Positions 47,333 through 56,437 of a DNA stretch of 64,000 nt are shown in pieces. Location of the stretch: positions 62,001 to 126,000 of the forward strand of contig NZ_JARZHG010000021.1 in assembly GCF_029946505.1 (NCBI RefSeq), in the 5' to 3' direction. Below the pieces are notes generated by a model. That model made no database searches. It saw only the letters and a list, made by a program, of their open reading frames with translations, and was not told the DNA's origin. How positions within the stretch are numbered: position 1 is the first letter of the stretch; every line of letters begins with the position of its first letter. Both the position numbers and the translations under genes were made by a program. This DNA comes from Polyangium sp. y55x31 (GTDB lineage Bacteria; Myxococcota_A; Polyangia; Polyangiales; Polyangiaceae).

Positions 47333-49111
47333 TCAGGTTTGGCGGGGCAATGCGTCGCGGGCCGCCGCGAGCGCGCGCTCCTGCACGACGATCCAGCCGG
47401 CGACGTCGAGGTGCACGGCCCTGCGCGTCACGAGCGCGAGCTCACGCGCGAGGATCGGCCGTTCGCCCTGGCGCGTGCCGCGCGCCGAGAGCTCGGTGAC
47501 GATCGCGGACGGCGTCCACGGCTGGCCAAACCGCATGCGGGGGTTGTCGAGGGGCCGGCGTTCCTCGAACGCGCGTAGCCACGCCGCGAGCCGCTCCTCG
47601 AAATCGCCGCCCGCGAGCGCGCCCGGGCGCGGCGCCGAACCGCCGCCGATCCGCTCGAGGGCCCGCCCGATCCGATCCGCCTCGTCGAACGCCCCATTCG
47701 CGGCCGCGCGGCGGATGCCTTCGATGAGCACGGGCACGTGATCGGGGTGCCCGTGCCAGCCGAGCCAGGGCAAACCCTCGCGATCGAGGCTCGCCTCGGT
47801 GCCGACGAGGTTCCGATCGAAGGGGCTGCCGAGGAGGCACAGCGCTTCGAGGGCGATGCGGCGCGCGCGCAAGGTGGGGACGTCGTCCGTGCGGGGCCGC
47901 TGGAGCAAGGCGCGGAGGTGCTTCGGGCCGCGGGCGTCGCCGAGCGTGCCGAGGGCCGCGGCGGCGCTCGCGCCGGTGTCGGGATCGGGGCTGTCGAGCA
48001 GGCGCGCGAGGAGCGGCGCGGCCGCCTGCGCCGGCAAACGCGCCGCGAGGTCGATCGCCTTGTCGAGGACGGCCGGCGAAGGCGAGGGCCGCATGAGGAG
48101 CAGCACCGCGCTCGCCACGTCCACACGACCGCGCCGCGCCATCGCCGCGAGCGCGACCTCGACGAGCGCGGGATCGTCCTCGCGGCAGAGCTCGACGAGG
48201 GTGCGATCGATCGCCTCGTTCGAGCCGAGCGCGAACGCATCGACGAACGCCGGGTACGTCCGCGGGTGCGAGCGGCGCAGCGCCAGCACGACCCAGCGCA
48301 TGGCCGTCTCCGAGGCGAGGCAACAAAGCGTGAAGGCGAGCGCGAAGGTCCGGCCGAAATCGGGCACGACCCACTCGATCGCATACGCGAAGAGCGACTC
48401 GACGAGCCCGAGCGAAGGCGCGGCCGGATCGAGCGGTCGTTCGAGCGCGACGAGCGCGTCGAGGTTGTCGAGCAGGCGCTGCTCGAAGGGGCCGGCGTCG
48501 ACCCAGGGCTCGTGATCGTAGAGCCTGCGCAGGCTGCCGAGGCTCGCGATGTCCTCGAAGCAATCGCGCGCGATCGCGCGGATCTGCGCGAAGTCGCCCG
48601 CGGCGCTCCGCGACGCTTCGAGCAAGGCCCGCCCGCGCGCCCCGGCCGCGGCCGCCGCCTCCTCGCGCGAGAGCACCCGCGGCGGCGGCACGAAGACCGG
48701 ATGCGCCCGCGGAACGCCGATGCTCGCGACGATCTCCTCGTTGTTCTGCGAAGCCTCCGCGGCCGCTCCCAACGCGCGCGCCGGCAGCCGTCCACGCAGC
48801 CGTTCGCTCGCGTCCGCGAGCCAGCGCGCCGCGCCTTCGATGCGGTTTCCCACCACCTCGTCGAGCGAGATCCGCTCGCGCGCCGCCTTCAGCGCGGCCG
48901 AGGTGCGCGACAGGGCTTCGAGCGCGTCCGCGTCGCGCGGCTCGTCCGCGACGAGGCGGCTCAAGAGCGCGATCCCCTCGCGGAGCACCTCGGCGAGCTC
49001 GTTCGCGTCCGAACGATCGGCGATCGCGAGCAAGCTGTCTTCGAGCGCGGACCGCACGCCTTCGAGCAGCGGCCGCGTCGACGTCGTTCCGGGCAAACCT
49101 TGCAACATCAT
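47333..49111 (-). CDS. HEAT-repeat protein of the T6SS locus (TIGR02270-like)
   Basis: A 592-aa soluble, largely alpha-helical protein. The start is the ATG at 49111 (or 49108), overlapping the stop of the ketosynthase-like gene in ATGATGA. The N-terminal half is helical with a linker rich in Ala/Glu. From about residue 225 there are HEAT-like repeats (VEVALAAMARRGRVDVASAVL, LLARLLDSPDPDTGASAAAALGTLGD, HLRALLQRPRT). Size, repeats and place match TIGR02270 proteins found in T6SS loci. Likely a scaffold or adaptor. Last gene of the 16.6-kb minus-strand operon. Confidence 0.72.
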   Translation of the reverse strand: MMLQGLPGTTSTRPLLEGVRSALEDSLLAIADRSDANELAEVLREGIALLSRLVADEPRDADALEALSRTSAALKAARERISLDEVVGNRIEGAARWLADASERLRGRLPARALGAAAEASQNNEEIVASIGVPRAHPVFVPPPRVLSREEAAAAAGARGRALLEASRSAAGDFAQIRAIARDCFEDIASLGSLRRLYDHEPWVDAGPFEQRLLDNLDALVALERPLDPAAPSLGLVESLFAYAIEWVVPDFGRTFALAFTLCCLASETAMRWVVLALRRSHPRTYPAFVDAFALGSNEAIDRTLVELCREDDPALVEVALAAMARRGRVDVASAVLLLMRPSPSPAVLDKAIDLAARLPAQAAAPLLARLLDSPDPDTGASAAAALGTLGDARGPKHLRALLQRPRTDDVPTLRARRIALEALCLLGSPFDRNLVGTEASLDREGLPWLGWHGHPDHVPVLIEGIRRAAANGAFDEADRIGRALERIGGGSAPRPGALAGGDFEERLAAWLRAFEERRPLDNPRMRFGQPWTPSAIVTELSARGTRQGERPILARELALVTRRAVHLDVAGWIVVQERALAAARDALPRQT

Positions 49112-50112
49112 GGCGCCCCCAGGGCGAAGGCGCCGCGCGCGGGGCCCTCGGACGCGAGCGTGACGAGCGCCTCCGGCGCCGGGGCGAACCCCAGGCGAAA
49201 CGCCATGCACGCGTACGCCGCGTGCACCGCGCCGCTCGCCGCGCCCACGTCACCGAGCTCGTCGTAGAGGCGCGTCTCGATCGTCTTGGCCTCGTCGAAG
49301 GCCGACCGGTTCCGGATGCGCACGAAGCTCCACTCTTTCACGCGGTGCCGCTCCCCGTTCACGTCCGGCAGGACCCACGGCACGGGCGCGCGCATCGCCC
49401 CCGCCACGCGGAGCGCGACCTCCGTCGCGGCCTCGCCGATCTCCGTCCCGTCCTCGCGCTCCATCCCCGTCGCGACCGCGATCACGCGCGCGATCGGCGG
49501 CGCCGCGTCCTGCCGCGCGAGCACCACGAACGCCGCGGCCTCCGACGGGATGAAGCCGTTCCACGCCCCCTCCGCGTGCAGCCGCCGCTCCTTGTCGAGC
49601 GCCGCGAGCACCGCCGGATCGTGATGGCTGTCGACGCCGCCCACGACCACACACGGCCCCGCCCCGGGCGCCGCGAGCGCCGCGAGGCCTCGCGCGAGCG
49701 CCGCCGCGAAGCCCGCGTGCCCCAGCACCACGGCCTCCGAGGCCGGGAGCGCCACGGCCACGCCCGCGCGTTTGCCGAGGAGATCGAGGAAGTCCGGCCC
49801 GAGCGGCTCCTCCTCCTCCGCGCGCCGCGGCGGCAGTGAGAGGAACAGCGGGATCGGGCCCTTCGCCGCGCCGATCCCGCGCGTCGCCTCCACGAGCGCC
49901 GGCGCCGCGAGCTGGATCAGCCGCTCGCGCCCCTTGCAGGCGTCGTCGATGCGGATCGCGCGCACGTCACCGATCGTGTTCCCGCGCCGATCCCGATGCC
50001 CGGTTTTTCCGGGCGAGAGCTTGCGCGCGCGCAGCACGAGCGCCGATTGCCGCGCGTCGAGCCCGAGCGGGGTCGACATCCCCACGCCTGCGACGAGGCC
50101 CATCGTGGTCAT
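49108..50112 (-). CDS. Ketosynthase-fold protein without the active-site Cys, T6SS-associated
   Basis: A 334-aa thiolase-fold protein resembling beta-ketoacyl-ACP synthase. GLVAGVGMSTPLGLDARQSAL matches the family N-terminus, and AAALARGLAALAAPG...CVVVGGVDSH and GFIPSEAAAFVVL match the region after the nucleophile. Where the nucleophilic Cys is expected the text reads VALPASEAVVLGH, so condensation activity is unlikely. The two catalytic His are also not evident. Such proteins occur beside DUF2169 and PAAR-like genes in T6SS loci and may serve as chaperone or structural partners. It overlaps both neighbours by 4 bp. Confidence 0.75.
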   Translation of the reverse strand: MTTMGLVAGVGMSTPLGLDARQSALVLRARKLSPGKTGHRDRRGNTIGDVRAIRIDDACKGRERLIQLAAPALVEATRGIGAAKGPIPLFLSLPPRRAEEEEPLGPDFLDLLGKRAGVAVALPASEAVVLGHAGFAAALARGLAALAAPGAGPCVVVGGVDSHHDPAVLAALDKERRLHAEGAWNGFIPSEAAAFVVLARQDAAPPIARVIAVATGMEREDGTEIGEAATEVALRVAGAMRAPVPWVLPDVNGERHRVKEWSFVRIRNRSAFDEAKTIETRLYDELGDVGAASGAVHAAYACMAFRLGFAPAPEALVTLASEGPARGAFALGAP

Positions 50113-51620
50113 CGGTCGCCCTCCTCGCGTGCCTCACCGAGCTTCGGCCCTTCGTACCGCACCTCTTCCTCGGCCGCGAGGCGCGTGAGCTCCGCGGCGA
50201 ACGCCTTGTCCTCGGCCGCCTTCTCGCGGAAACGCCGCTCGAGCCGCCCGAAGGCCGCGATCCCGAGCCCTGCTTTCGCGAGCACCTTCGTCGGATCCTC
50301 GCGCCGCATCTTCGCCGCGATCGCCACGAACTCCTTGGGCGTGATCTCGGCCTCCCGCGGCGTCGCGAGCGCTTGCGAGGCGCGCTGGTAGGCCCGGACG
50401 TACTCCGCGCTCGGCCCGCCGTCGGCCTCCTCGCGCACGCTCGCGAGCCGCTGCGCCCACGCGCGTTCCTCGATCCCCCACGTGTAGTCGTCGATCCCGT
50501 GTTTCGCGAGCACCTCGCCGCGGGGCCACCGCTGCTCGGCGAGCTCGGCCGCTACCTGCGCGGCCTCGTGCGGCAGCATCTCCGGCTCGGCCGCGTTCGG
50601 GTGTCCCCACGTCTCGTAGCGCGCCATCAGGAGCTCCTCCTGGCTCAGGGCGGGCGGATCCTCGCCCTTTTGCGCGTCCTCGCGCTCCACGGCGTAGCGG
50701 AACCGCCCGCGCGGAAGCTCCCGCAGGACATCGTCCCACGCGCCCGCCGCGTCCTCGCTCCAGCGCCGCGGAGGAGCCCAGCCGATCACGATCCGGTCCA
50801 CGTCGAGGTCCGGTTTGTCCGTGGTCTCGACGAGCCCCCGCCAGGTCACGTCCACCGTCGATTGATCCAGATCGATCGCGACGCCGTCGATGAAGAGCTC
50901 CACGTCTCCGCGGCGCACGCGGGCGGAGCTATAGTCCACGAGCGCGCGCGGCGCGTACATGGGCAGCGCGATCTCCCACGCCGCCGCGGGATCCGGCCCG
51001 AGCCCCGCGAGGTAGATCGACGTCACTTCGTCGACCTCGTACGAAATCTCCTTCGTACCCGCCTGGTAGACGCTGAGGTCGAATGTCTCCGGGTGCAGGA
51101 AATCGTGCCTCGATCCGTCGTGGCAGGCCTCTGGCCCGAGATCGATCTCCCGGCCGTGCGGCGTCCGCGTGTGCGGCGGCCGGAGCGGGATTCGCCCGGG
51201 TTTGTCCGCCTGCACCATGAACGGGAGGCGCCGCGCCCCGAGGCCCACCTCGGCGAGGCGCGGCAAGGCGCTCGGCCCGAGCGTGCCGGAGGGCAGGGGG
51301 ACGATCTCCACGTGCCCCGCGAGCGTCAGATCGACCGTGAGGCGCAAGGGGACGAAATCGTCGATGCGCACGGGCTCGCCGGGCGCGCTCGGGCCTGCAT
51401 GCAGGCGCCGCGGCGGCGCGGGCTCGAGCGGGATCGGCCGGTGCGCCGCGCTCCGATCGAAGCGGAACGTGGCGACGACGAAGATCGATAGCCAGTTCCG
51501 ATCGACGCTCCAGGGCAAGACGCCGACATGGCAAGGCAGGGGTTTGGCGCGGCGCTCTCCGGGGGGACGAACTGGCGACTCCGCGACGAGGATGCGGCGA
51601 AAAGGCGCGGCCTTGGGCAT
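50109..51620 (-). CDS. DUF2169-like protein with two helical modules, T6SS-associated
   Basis: A 503-aa protein starting at ATG 51620, which overlaps the stop of the DUF4150 gene (ATGA). A longer in-frame start at 51686 lies inside that gene and is less likely. The N-terminal 330 residues resemble a diverged DUF2169 domain (LSIFVVATFRFD, VDVTWRGLVETTDKPDLDVDRIVIGW). The C-terminus contains two copies of the helical module of the 44408 gene: EVLAKHGIDDYTWGIEERAW (about residues 376-440) and KVLAKAGLGIAAFGRLERRF (about 445-490). Position directly after the putative effector suggests it is the cognate adaptor. Confidence 0.75.
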   Translation of the reverse strand: MPKAAPFRRILVAESPVRPPGERRAKPLPCHVGVLPWSVDRNWLSIFVVATFRFDRSAAHRPIPLEPAPPRRLHAGPSAPGEPVRIDDFVPLRLTVDLTLAGHVEIVPLPSGTLGPSALPRLAEVGLGARRLPFMVQADKPGRIPLRPPHTRTPHGREIDLGPEACHDGSRHDFLHPETFDLSVYQAGTKEISYEVDEVTSIYLAGLGPDPAAAWEIALPMYAPRALVDYSSARVRRGDVELFIDGVAIDLDQSTVDVTWRGLVETTDKPDLDVDRIVIGWAPPRRWSEDAAGAWDDVLRELPRGRFRYAVEREDAQKGEDPPALSQEELLMARYETWGHPNAAEPEMLPHEAAQVAAELAEQRWPRGEVLAKHGIDDYTWGIEERAWAQRLASVREEADGGPSAEYVRAYQRASQALATPREAEITPKEFVAIAAKMRREDPTKVLAKAGLGIAAFGRLERRFREKAAEDKAFAAELTRLAAEEEVRYEGPKLGEAREEGDR

Positions 51621-53413
51621 CAGTTGCTGATGAGGGTTGCGAGGTCGGTCTTCTTGAACTCGGTCTTGAGGCAGTCGGGCCACCACGCGCCCGTCTGCTC
51701 GTAGCTGTAGAACCAGACGTCGATCTTGATGAGGCCCGTGAGACCGGCCTTGAGCTCACCGTCGCCCGACTTGAGCGCGAGGCCGGCGTCGCTCGCTTCG
51801 AGGAGCAGCTCCCACTTCGACTCGACCTGGATCCGGCCCTCGATCTGCAGCCAATCACGCACCTGGACGCGGATGAAGGCGTAGATCTTGACCTCGACCG
51901 GCAGCTTCACGCCCGCCGTGTCCCATTGCCAGCCCCGCGCCTTCGTCCATTTGAACGAGATGTACGCCGCCGCGGAGATGCTCACCTCGACGCCGAACCC
52001 GATGCTCGCCTCGGCGCCCATGCGCTGGATGATCCAGCCGACCGCGCTCGCGGCGACGCCGCCGACGAACGGGACGATCGCGAGGAAGTTCGTGAGCGGG
52101 CAGCTCCCCTCGAACTTCAGCTCGAAGAGGAGGCCGCTGACGCTGACCTCCGTCGTGCGCACCATCCGGTAGAGATCCGCGTCCTCGCCCGGCTCCCACT
52201 TGAACTGGATCTCGACCTTGAAGTCGTCGCCGGGGGCCTTGATGCTGCCCTCGGTCTCGACCCGGCCGAGACGCGCGAACTGCTGGACGGTCTCGAGGCT
52301 GCGGTTGATCCAGCGGCCCACGCGGATGATGGGTTCGAGCGGGAGCTCGAAGGTGAACTCGCCCTCGGGATAACAGTGCACCTCGTAGCTGACCCCGCCG
52401 CTGCACGCGCGGCCGGTGATCAGGATGCGGACCGGGTTCTGGTAGGCGCGCCAGGCCCAGAGGAACTCGGCCAGCGTGCGCAGGTTGTTCAGCGCCGATT
52501 CCTCCAGCCGTTTGTCGTACTGGATCTGCTGGTACGCGCGCCGCCCGTCCTGGTTCTCGACGCGCGACGAGCCGCGCGCCGCCGCGTTCTGCCGCGCGTA
52601 GTTGTTCTTGTCGTTGATGCGCCGGCGTTTCGTCGCGTCGGAGTCGTTCTGCGAGGCTTCGCCGGAGAACTCGATCGGGCCGCCGTACTTCGGGTTCCAG
52701 TCCTCGCCGAGCGTGATCTCGTCGCCGTCCATCTCGCCCGTCTTGTCCGGGATCGCAGCGCCGAGCGCGGTCAGGCCGCCCGATCGGGTGAGCAGCCACT
52801 TCATGTGCGGCGGCTGGACGCAGTCCGGCGGCGCGTCGGGCACCTTCGCGTTCTTCCGCTTCGCGACGATCTTGATCTCGTCGCCGCGCTTGATGTCGAT
52901 CTGCGGCATGTTGCCGACGAACGGGGCTTCCTCGTCGCCGCCCTTGATCTCCGACGTGTCGTAGGAGCAGCGCTTGAAGAACTCCTCGGGGTTGTCCGTG
53001 AGCAGCTCCGGCGGCACGTCCTGCAGGATCTTGCCCGTCGTGTTCGAGTGGTTCTGCGTCGTGGGATCGTCGGTCCGCGCGGGCGGTTTGCCCTCGGCGC
53101 GGACGTCGGGCGAGCCGGCCGTGGCCCGCGCCTCCTCGCGGTACGTGCCGCTCACGACGCCGCCGCCCGAGTCGCCATGCGCGGGATCACTCGGCGTGAT
53201 CGCCTCGCCCACGCGCACGACGTTGCCGTTCTGGAAGAGGGTTTTACCGGACGTGTGCTCGACGGCCTTGTCCGTCGTCACGTGGTTGATGTGCGGCACG
53301 GGCTTCTGCTTCGGCGGATCGAAGCAGACGTCCGTCGGGCCGATCGTCATGGCGGTGTGATCGCTGGTCTTCGTCGTGACGCCGCGGTCTTCGTTCGTAA
53401 CGGTCGCGCCCAT
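51620..53413 (-). CDS. DUF4150 (PAAR-like) protein with large beta-rich C-terminus: putative T6SS effector
   Basis: A 597-aa protein. Residues 19-130 match DUF4150, the PAAR-like cap of VgrG spikes (AMTIGPTDVCFDPPKQKPVPHINHV, SDPAHGDSGGGVVSGTY, HSNTTGKILQD). Residues about 140-340 are charged, and residues 350-575 form alternating amphipathic strands (FTFELPLEP, KVEIQFKW, EVSVSGLLFELKF, VEVSISAAAYISFKW, VEVKIYAFIRVQV, IQVESKWELLLEA). One hydrophobic segment runs from 443 to 463. I recognise no named toxin fold; a barrel- or pore-like domain is possible. It is flanked by VgrG, an NTF2-like protein and a DUF2169-like adaptor, which fits a spike-delivered effector. Confidence 0.78.
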   Translation of the reverse strand: MGATVTNEDRGVTTKTSDHTAMTIGPTDVCFDPPKQKPVPHINHVTTDKAVEHTSGKTLFQNGNVVRVGEAITPSDPAHGDSGGGVVSGTYREEARATAGSPDVRAEGKPPARTDDPTTQNHSNTTGKILQDVPPELLTDNPEEFFKRCSYDTSEIKGGDEEAPFVGNMPQIDIKRGDEIKIVAKRKNAKVPDAPPDCVQPPHMKWLLTRSGGLTALGAAIPDKTGEMDGDEITLGEDWNPKYGGPIEFSGEASQNDSDATKRRRINDKNNYARQNAAARGSSRVENQDGRRAYQQIQYDKRLEESALNNLRTLAEFLWAWRAYQNPVRILITGRACSGGVSYEVHCYPEGEFTFELPLEPIIRVGRWINRSLETVQQFARLGRVETEGSIKAPGDDFKVEIQFKWEPGEDADLYRMVRTTEVSVSGLLFELKFEGSCPLTNFLAIVPFVGGVAASAVGWIIQRMGAEASIGFGVEVSISAAAYISFKWTKARGWQWDTAGVKLPVEVKIYAFIRVQVRDWLQIEGRIQVESKWELLLEASDAGLALKSGDGELKAGLTGLIKIDVWFYSYEQTGAWWPDCLKTEFKKTDLATLISN

Positions 53414-53446
53414 CGCTCGTCCCTCCGTCGCCTCGAGATCGGTCCG

Positions 53447-54208
53447 TCAGCAGAAAATGCGCCAGCGCCCATCGAGACGCGTCATGTAGAAATTCGAGCC
53501 CCAGCCGAGCGTGGGTTCGTCGCGGTGCTGCGCGCGCACCGCGGGTTTGCCGGAGGCGCGGCGCACGTAGGCGACGCGGCCGTCGGCGTAGCGGTCGAAG
53601 CGCAGGTCGTGCGCGTCGAAGGGCTCCATGATCCAGGGCTCGTTCATCCGCTTCATGGCCTCGGCGCGCGAGAGCGGCTGCGGGCCGTAATAACGCTCGA
53701 ACTCGCTCACCTTGAGGTCCATCGCCGCCTCGAAGCGCCCGGCGTCGCGCGTCGCGAACGCGTCGTAGAGCTCTTGCACGGCCGCGCGTTGATCGACGGT
53801 GCCCTCGGCCGGAAACTCCTCGCGCGAGCCGCGCCGGTACACGGGATCGGGCAGGTCGTCGTCGATGCGCAAGACGCCGCCGCCCACGAGCGGTAGTTCG
53901 ATCGGTAGGCCCAGCGCCGCGACGCTCTTCGGGTAGTCCCACGTGAAGACGGCGCGATCGAGGTCCTCCGCGAGCCGCACGGAGATCTCGAAATGCGGCC
54001 CGAGATCCGGCGTGAGGGGCGAGCGCGGCGAGGGCGAGAGCTCGACCGTGATCGTGTTCTCGCCGCGGACGAGCCAGTGCGTGACGGGCCCGATCGGCGC
54101 GACGTTGTCGGGGACGATCCGGTCGTAGATCGGGATGCCGTTAATGAGCGCGCGCGCGTGCGATGCCGGCCTGTGGAGGATGCGATAGAGGTAGTTCGTG
54201 TGGGCCAT
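53447..54208 (-). CDS. NTF2-like protein with N-terminal beta domain, between VgrG and the putative effector
   Basis: A 253-aa protein. The ATG at 54208 lies 8 nt after the VgrG stop; the frame upstream is a shadow of that gene. The first half is beta-rich (LINGIPIYDRIVPDNVAPIGPVTHWLVRGENTITVEL). From about residue 145 it resembles an NTF2/SnoaL cone (AAVQELYDAFATRDAGRFEAAM at the helix, ending WGSNFYMTRLDGRWRIFC). No signal peptide or membrane segment. Immediately upstream of the DUF4150 gene, so a chaperone, immunity or second-effector role is possible. Function unknown. Confidence 0.68.
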   Translation of the reverse strand: MAHTNYLYRILHRPASHARALINGIPIYDRIVPDNVAPIGPVTHWLVRGENTITVELSPSPRSPLTPDLGPHFEISVRLAEDLDRAVFTWDYPKSVAALGLPIELPLVGGGVLRIDDDLPDPVYRRGSREEFPAEGTVDQRAAVQELYDAFATRDAGRFEAAMDLKVSEFERYYGPQPLSRAEAMKRMNEPWIMEPFDAHDLRFDRYADGRVAYVRRASGKPAVRAQHRDEPTLGWGSNFYMTRLDGRWRIFC

Positions 54209-54216
54209 CGCCTTCC

Positions 54217-56427
54217 TCAGTTCTGCGACGACGTCGTCGACCCGAGGTTGTTCGCCTGCTGCGTGTCGATCGTGATCTCGCTCGGCGCCTTCATGTCGAT
54301 CCGGCCGCTCTTCAGGTGGATCTCGGTCTCGCCGACCTTCAGCGTGATCTCGGGCGCGGAGAGGGTCGTGCTCGTCGACTCGATGCGGAGCCGTTCGAGG
54401 CCCGAGAGGAGAAGCTCTTTCAGCGACACGACGGCGTAGTCGTTCGCCACGGTCGTCGTGCGCGACTCCTCGGCGCGCGACGCGTGTTTCTCGTCGGCCT
54501 TGCTGAAGACGAGGCCGCTCACGGTCTCGTTCCGGACCTTCTCCGTGTTCTCGGCCTTGTTGAGCTTGCCGATCTCGACGATCGAGCCGCCCACGACGAG
54601 CGTCGAGGTCTTGCCGCCCGTGACCGCGTTCGTGTGCCCGGACTGCTCGAAGACGTGGCCGCCGATGATCTCCGTCATGTTCTGCTCGACCGCGACGTTG
54701 TCGTCCGTGTGCGTGTCGCGCAGGTGCGAGCCGCCGATCGTGATCGTGTGGTCCTTGTGGACCGTGTCGGTCTGCGAGGCCGAGATGGTCGCGGTGCGGT
54801 TGCCGCCGATGTTCACGGTCAGGTTGCCGTCGACCTTGGACGCGCTGTCGTCCGTCACGTTGATGGTCTCGTTCGCGCCGATCCGGATCGCCTCGTTGCC
54901 CTTGACGGTCCGCTGCTCGACGTTGCCGACCTTCTCGTCCTGGTTGTTCGCGACGACGATGTTCTGGTCCTTCTGCGCGTGGACGTGGATCTCCTGCGCG
55001 CCGGCCAGATCGTCGAAGCGGATCATGTTGTAGCCCGAGGGTTTGTCCGTCGAGCGCGGCGAGGTCAGCGAGTGGAGCGAGGTGCGCATCTTGCGAATCG
55101 GCAGCTCCTCGAGGAAGGGATCGGCCGCGTTGAAGACACGGCCGAGGATGACGGGCCGATCCGGATCGCCCTCCAGGAACTGGCAGAGCACCTCCCAGCC
55201 GATACGCGGCATCGCCGACGAACGGCCCGTGTTGTCCTGCAAGACCGGGATCCAGTGCGAGCAGGTGTCGTCCTTCGGCTGCAGCCGATCCCACGGGAAA
55301 TGAACCTTCACGCGGCCCCACGCGTCCGTGTGGATGTCCGCGCCCGCGGGGCCCGTCACGAAGCCCGTGAGCGGGTTCGGCAACGTCGGCACGTACGTCT
55401 CGCAGAGCGGCCGATACACCACGTCCGCGGGCAGCGCCTCGAACGCGACCGAAAACGACGACGTGGTCCGATCCCAGTCGTGCACGATCTTCGTCAGCAC
55501 GTACTCGCCGTCCGCGACCCCGGAGGGCGCGTCGATGAGCGAGAAGATCGTGCCCGTCGCCATGCGCCCCGCCGTCGATCGACCCGCGAGGCGGCGCTTC
55601 ACGCAGGCGAGCGCCGCGGCCCGGAGGTTCGCCTTCGCCTGGCCCTGCGCGGGCAACTCGTACTCGCCCGGATAGTCGTACCACTCGGGCCCCCACGCCG
55701 TCGGGCCCTTGGCCGAGACATCCATGTCGAGGCGCGGCCGCTCCGGGTTGAAGTCGCGCAGCGAGACCTTGCCCGCCGTCGCGCGGCCCGCCCAGCCGAC
55801 CTCGAAGATCGCGTCGCGGTTCTCGTGGAGCCCCGAGTCGTGGTGGAACGCGAGCGTCCCCGGGCCCTCGACGTACGCGCTCGTGAAATCGCCGAGGACC
55901 ATGCGGCCCTCGTCGTCGACCACGTAGAAGATCCCCTCGTCTTCGAGCAGCCGCGCCGCGAAATCGAGGTCCGACTCGCGCATCTGCACGCAGTACGGGC
56001 GCTTGACGTACGACCCGACGAGCCGCTGATCCACGGTCACGCCGTGCGCGCCGATCACCTCGGCCACGATCTCGGGCGCGGATTTGTCGCGGAAGATCCG
56101 GATGTCGACGCGGTGCCTCGCGGTCGCGAGGCGCGGCTCGAGCACGAGCGTCACCTTGCCCGTGCCCGCGTTCCCCTTGCGCGTCGCGGCGCGCTTGATC
56201 TGCGTCACCACGCCCTGGATCCGCCGCTCGTCGGCGGCGCGCGTCAGCGTGACCGTGGCATCCGTGAAGATGAGCGCGTCCGGATCCAGCGCGTCGGTGG
56301 GCTCGACCTGGAGCGTGATCTCGAAGCGGTACGGGCGCGAGAGCGCCTCCTCGCCCGTGATGGTCTTGACGGGGTACGTCGTGCCCCTGAGCGAGAGGAA
56401 GTAACGAAGCGGATCCTCGGTTGCCAC
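54217..56427 (-). CDS. vgrG: VgrG spike protein (third of three)
   Basis: A 736-aa T6SS spike protein. The gp27-like part (about residues 1-390) includes EEALSRPYRFEITLQVE, YCVQMRESDLDFAARLLEDEGIFY and a GRMVLGDF strand. The gp5/OB part follows (WGRVKVHFPWDR, SHWIPVLQDNTG, EVLCQFLEGDPDRPVILGRVFNAADP at about 460-500). The needle beta-helix repeats run from about 520 to 700 (VEQRTVKGNEAIRIGANETINVTDD). No C-terminal enzyme domain. It starts 10 bp after the second VgrG stop. Nearest spike to the DUF4150 protein, so the likely carrier. Confidence 0.93.
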   Translation of the reverse strand: MATEDPLRYFLSLRGTTYPVKTITGEEALSRPYRFEITLQVEPTDALDPDALIFTDATVTLTRAADERRIQGVVTQIKRAATRKGNAGTGKVTLVLEPRLATARHRVDIRIFRDKSAPEIVAEVIGAHGVTVDQRLVGSYVKRPYCVQMRESDLDFAARLLEDEGIFYVVDDEGRMVLGDFTSAYVEGPGTLAFHHDSGLHENRDAIFEVGWAGRATAGKVSLRDFNPERPRLDMDVSAKGPTAWGPEWYDYPGEYELPAQGQAKANLRAAALACVKRRLAGRSTAGRMATGTIFSLIDAPSGVADGEYVLTKIVHDWDRTTSSFSVAFEALPADVVYRPLCETYVPTLPNPLTGFVTGPAGADIHTDAWGRVKVHFPWDRLQPKDDTCSHWIPVLQDNTGRSSAMPRIGWEVLCQFLEGDPDRPVILGRVFNAADPFLEELPIRKMRTSLHSLTSPRSTDKPSGYNMIRFDDLAGAQEIHVHAQKDQNIVVANNQDEKVGNVEQRTVKGNEAIRIGANETINVTDDSASKVDGNLTVNIGGNRTATISASQTDTVHKDHTITIGGSHLRDTHTDDNVAVEQNMTEIIGGHVFEQSGHTNAVTGGKTSTLVVGGSIVEIGKLNKAENTEKVRNETVSGLVFSKADEKHASRAEESRTTTVANDYAVVSLKELLLSGLERLRIESTSTTLSAPEITLKVGETEIHLKSGRIDMKAPSEITIDTQQANNLGSTTSSQN

Positions 56428-56437
56428 GGCGTCCTCC

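Noticed and set aside
51926-53896. 656-codon + strand frame opposite the DUF4150 gene
   Set aside because: Arg/Ala/Val/Leu-rich shadow without motifs; the minus-strand gene has a recognisable DUF4150 domain.
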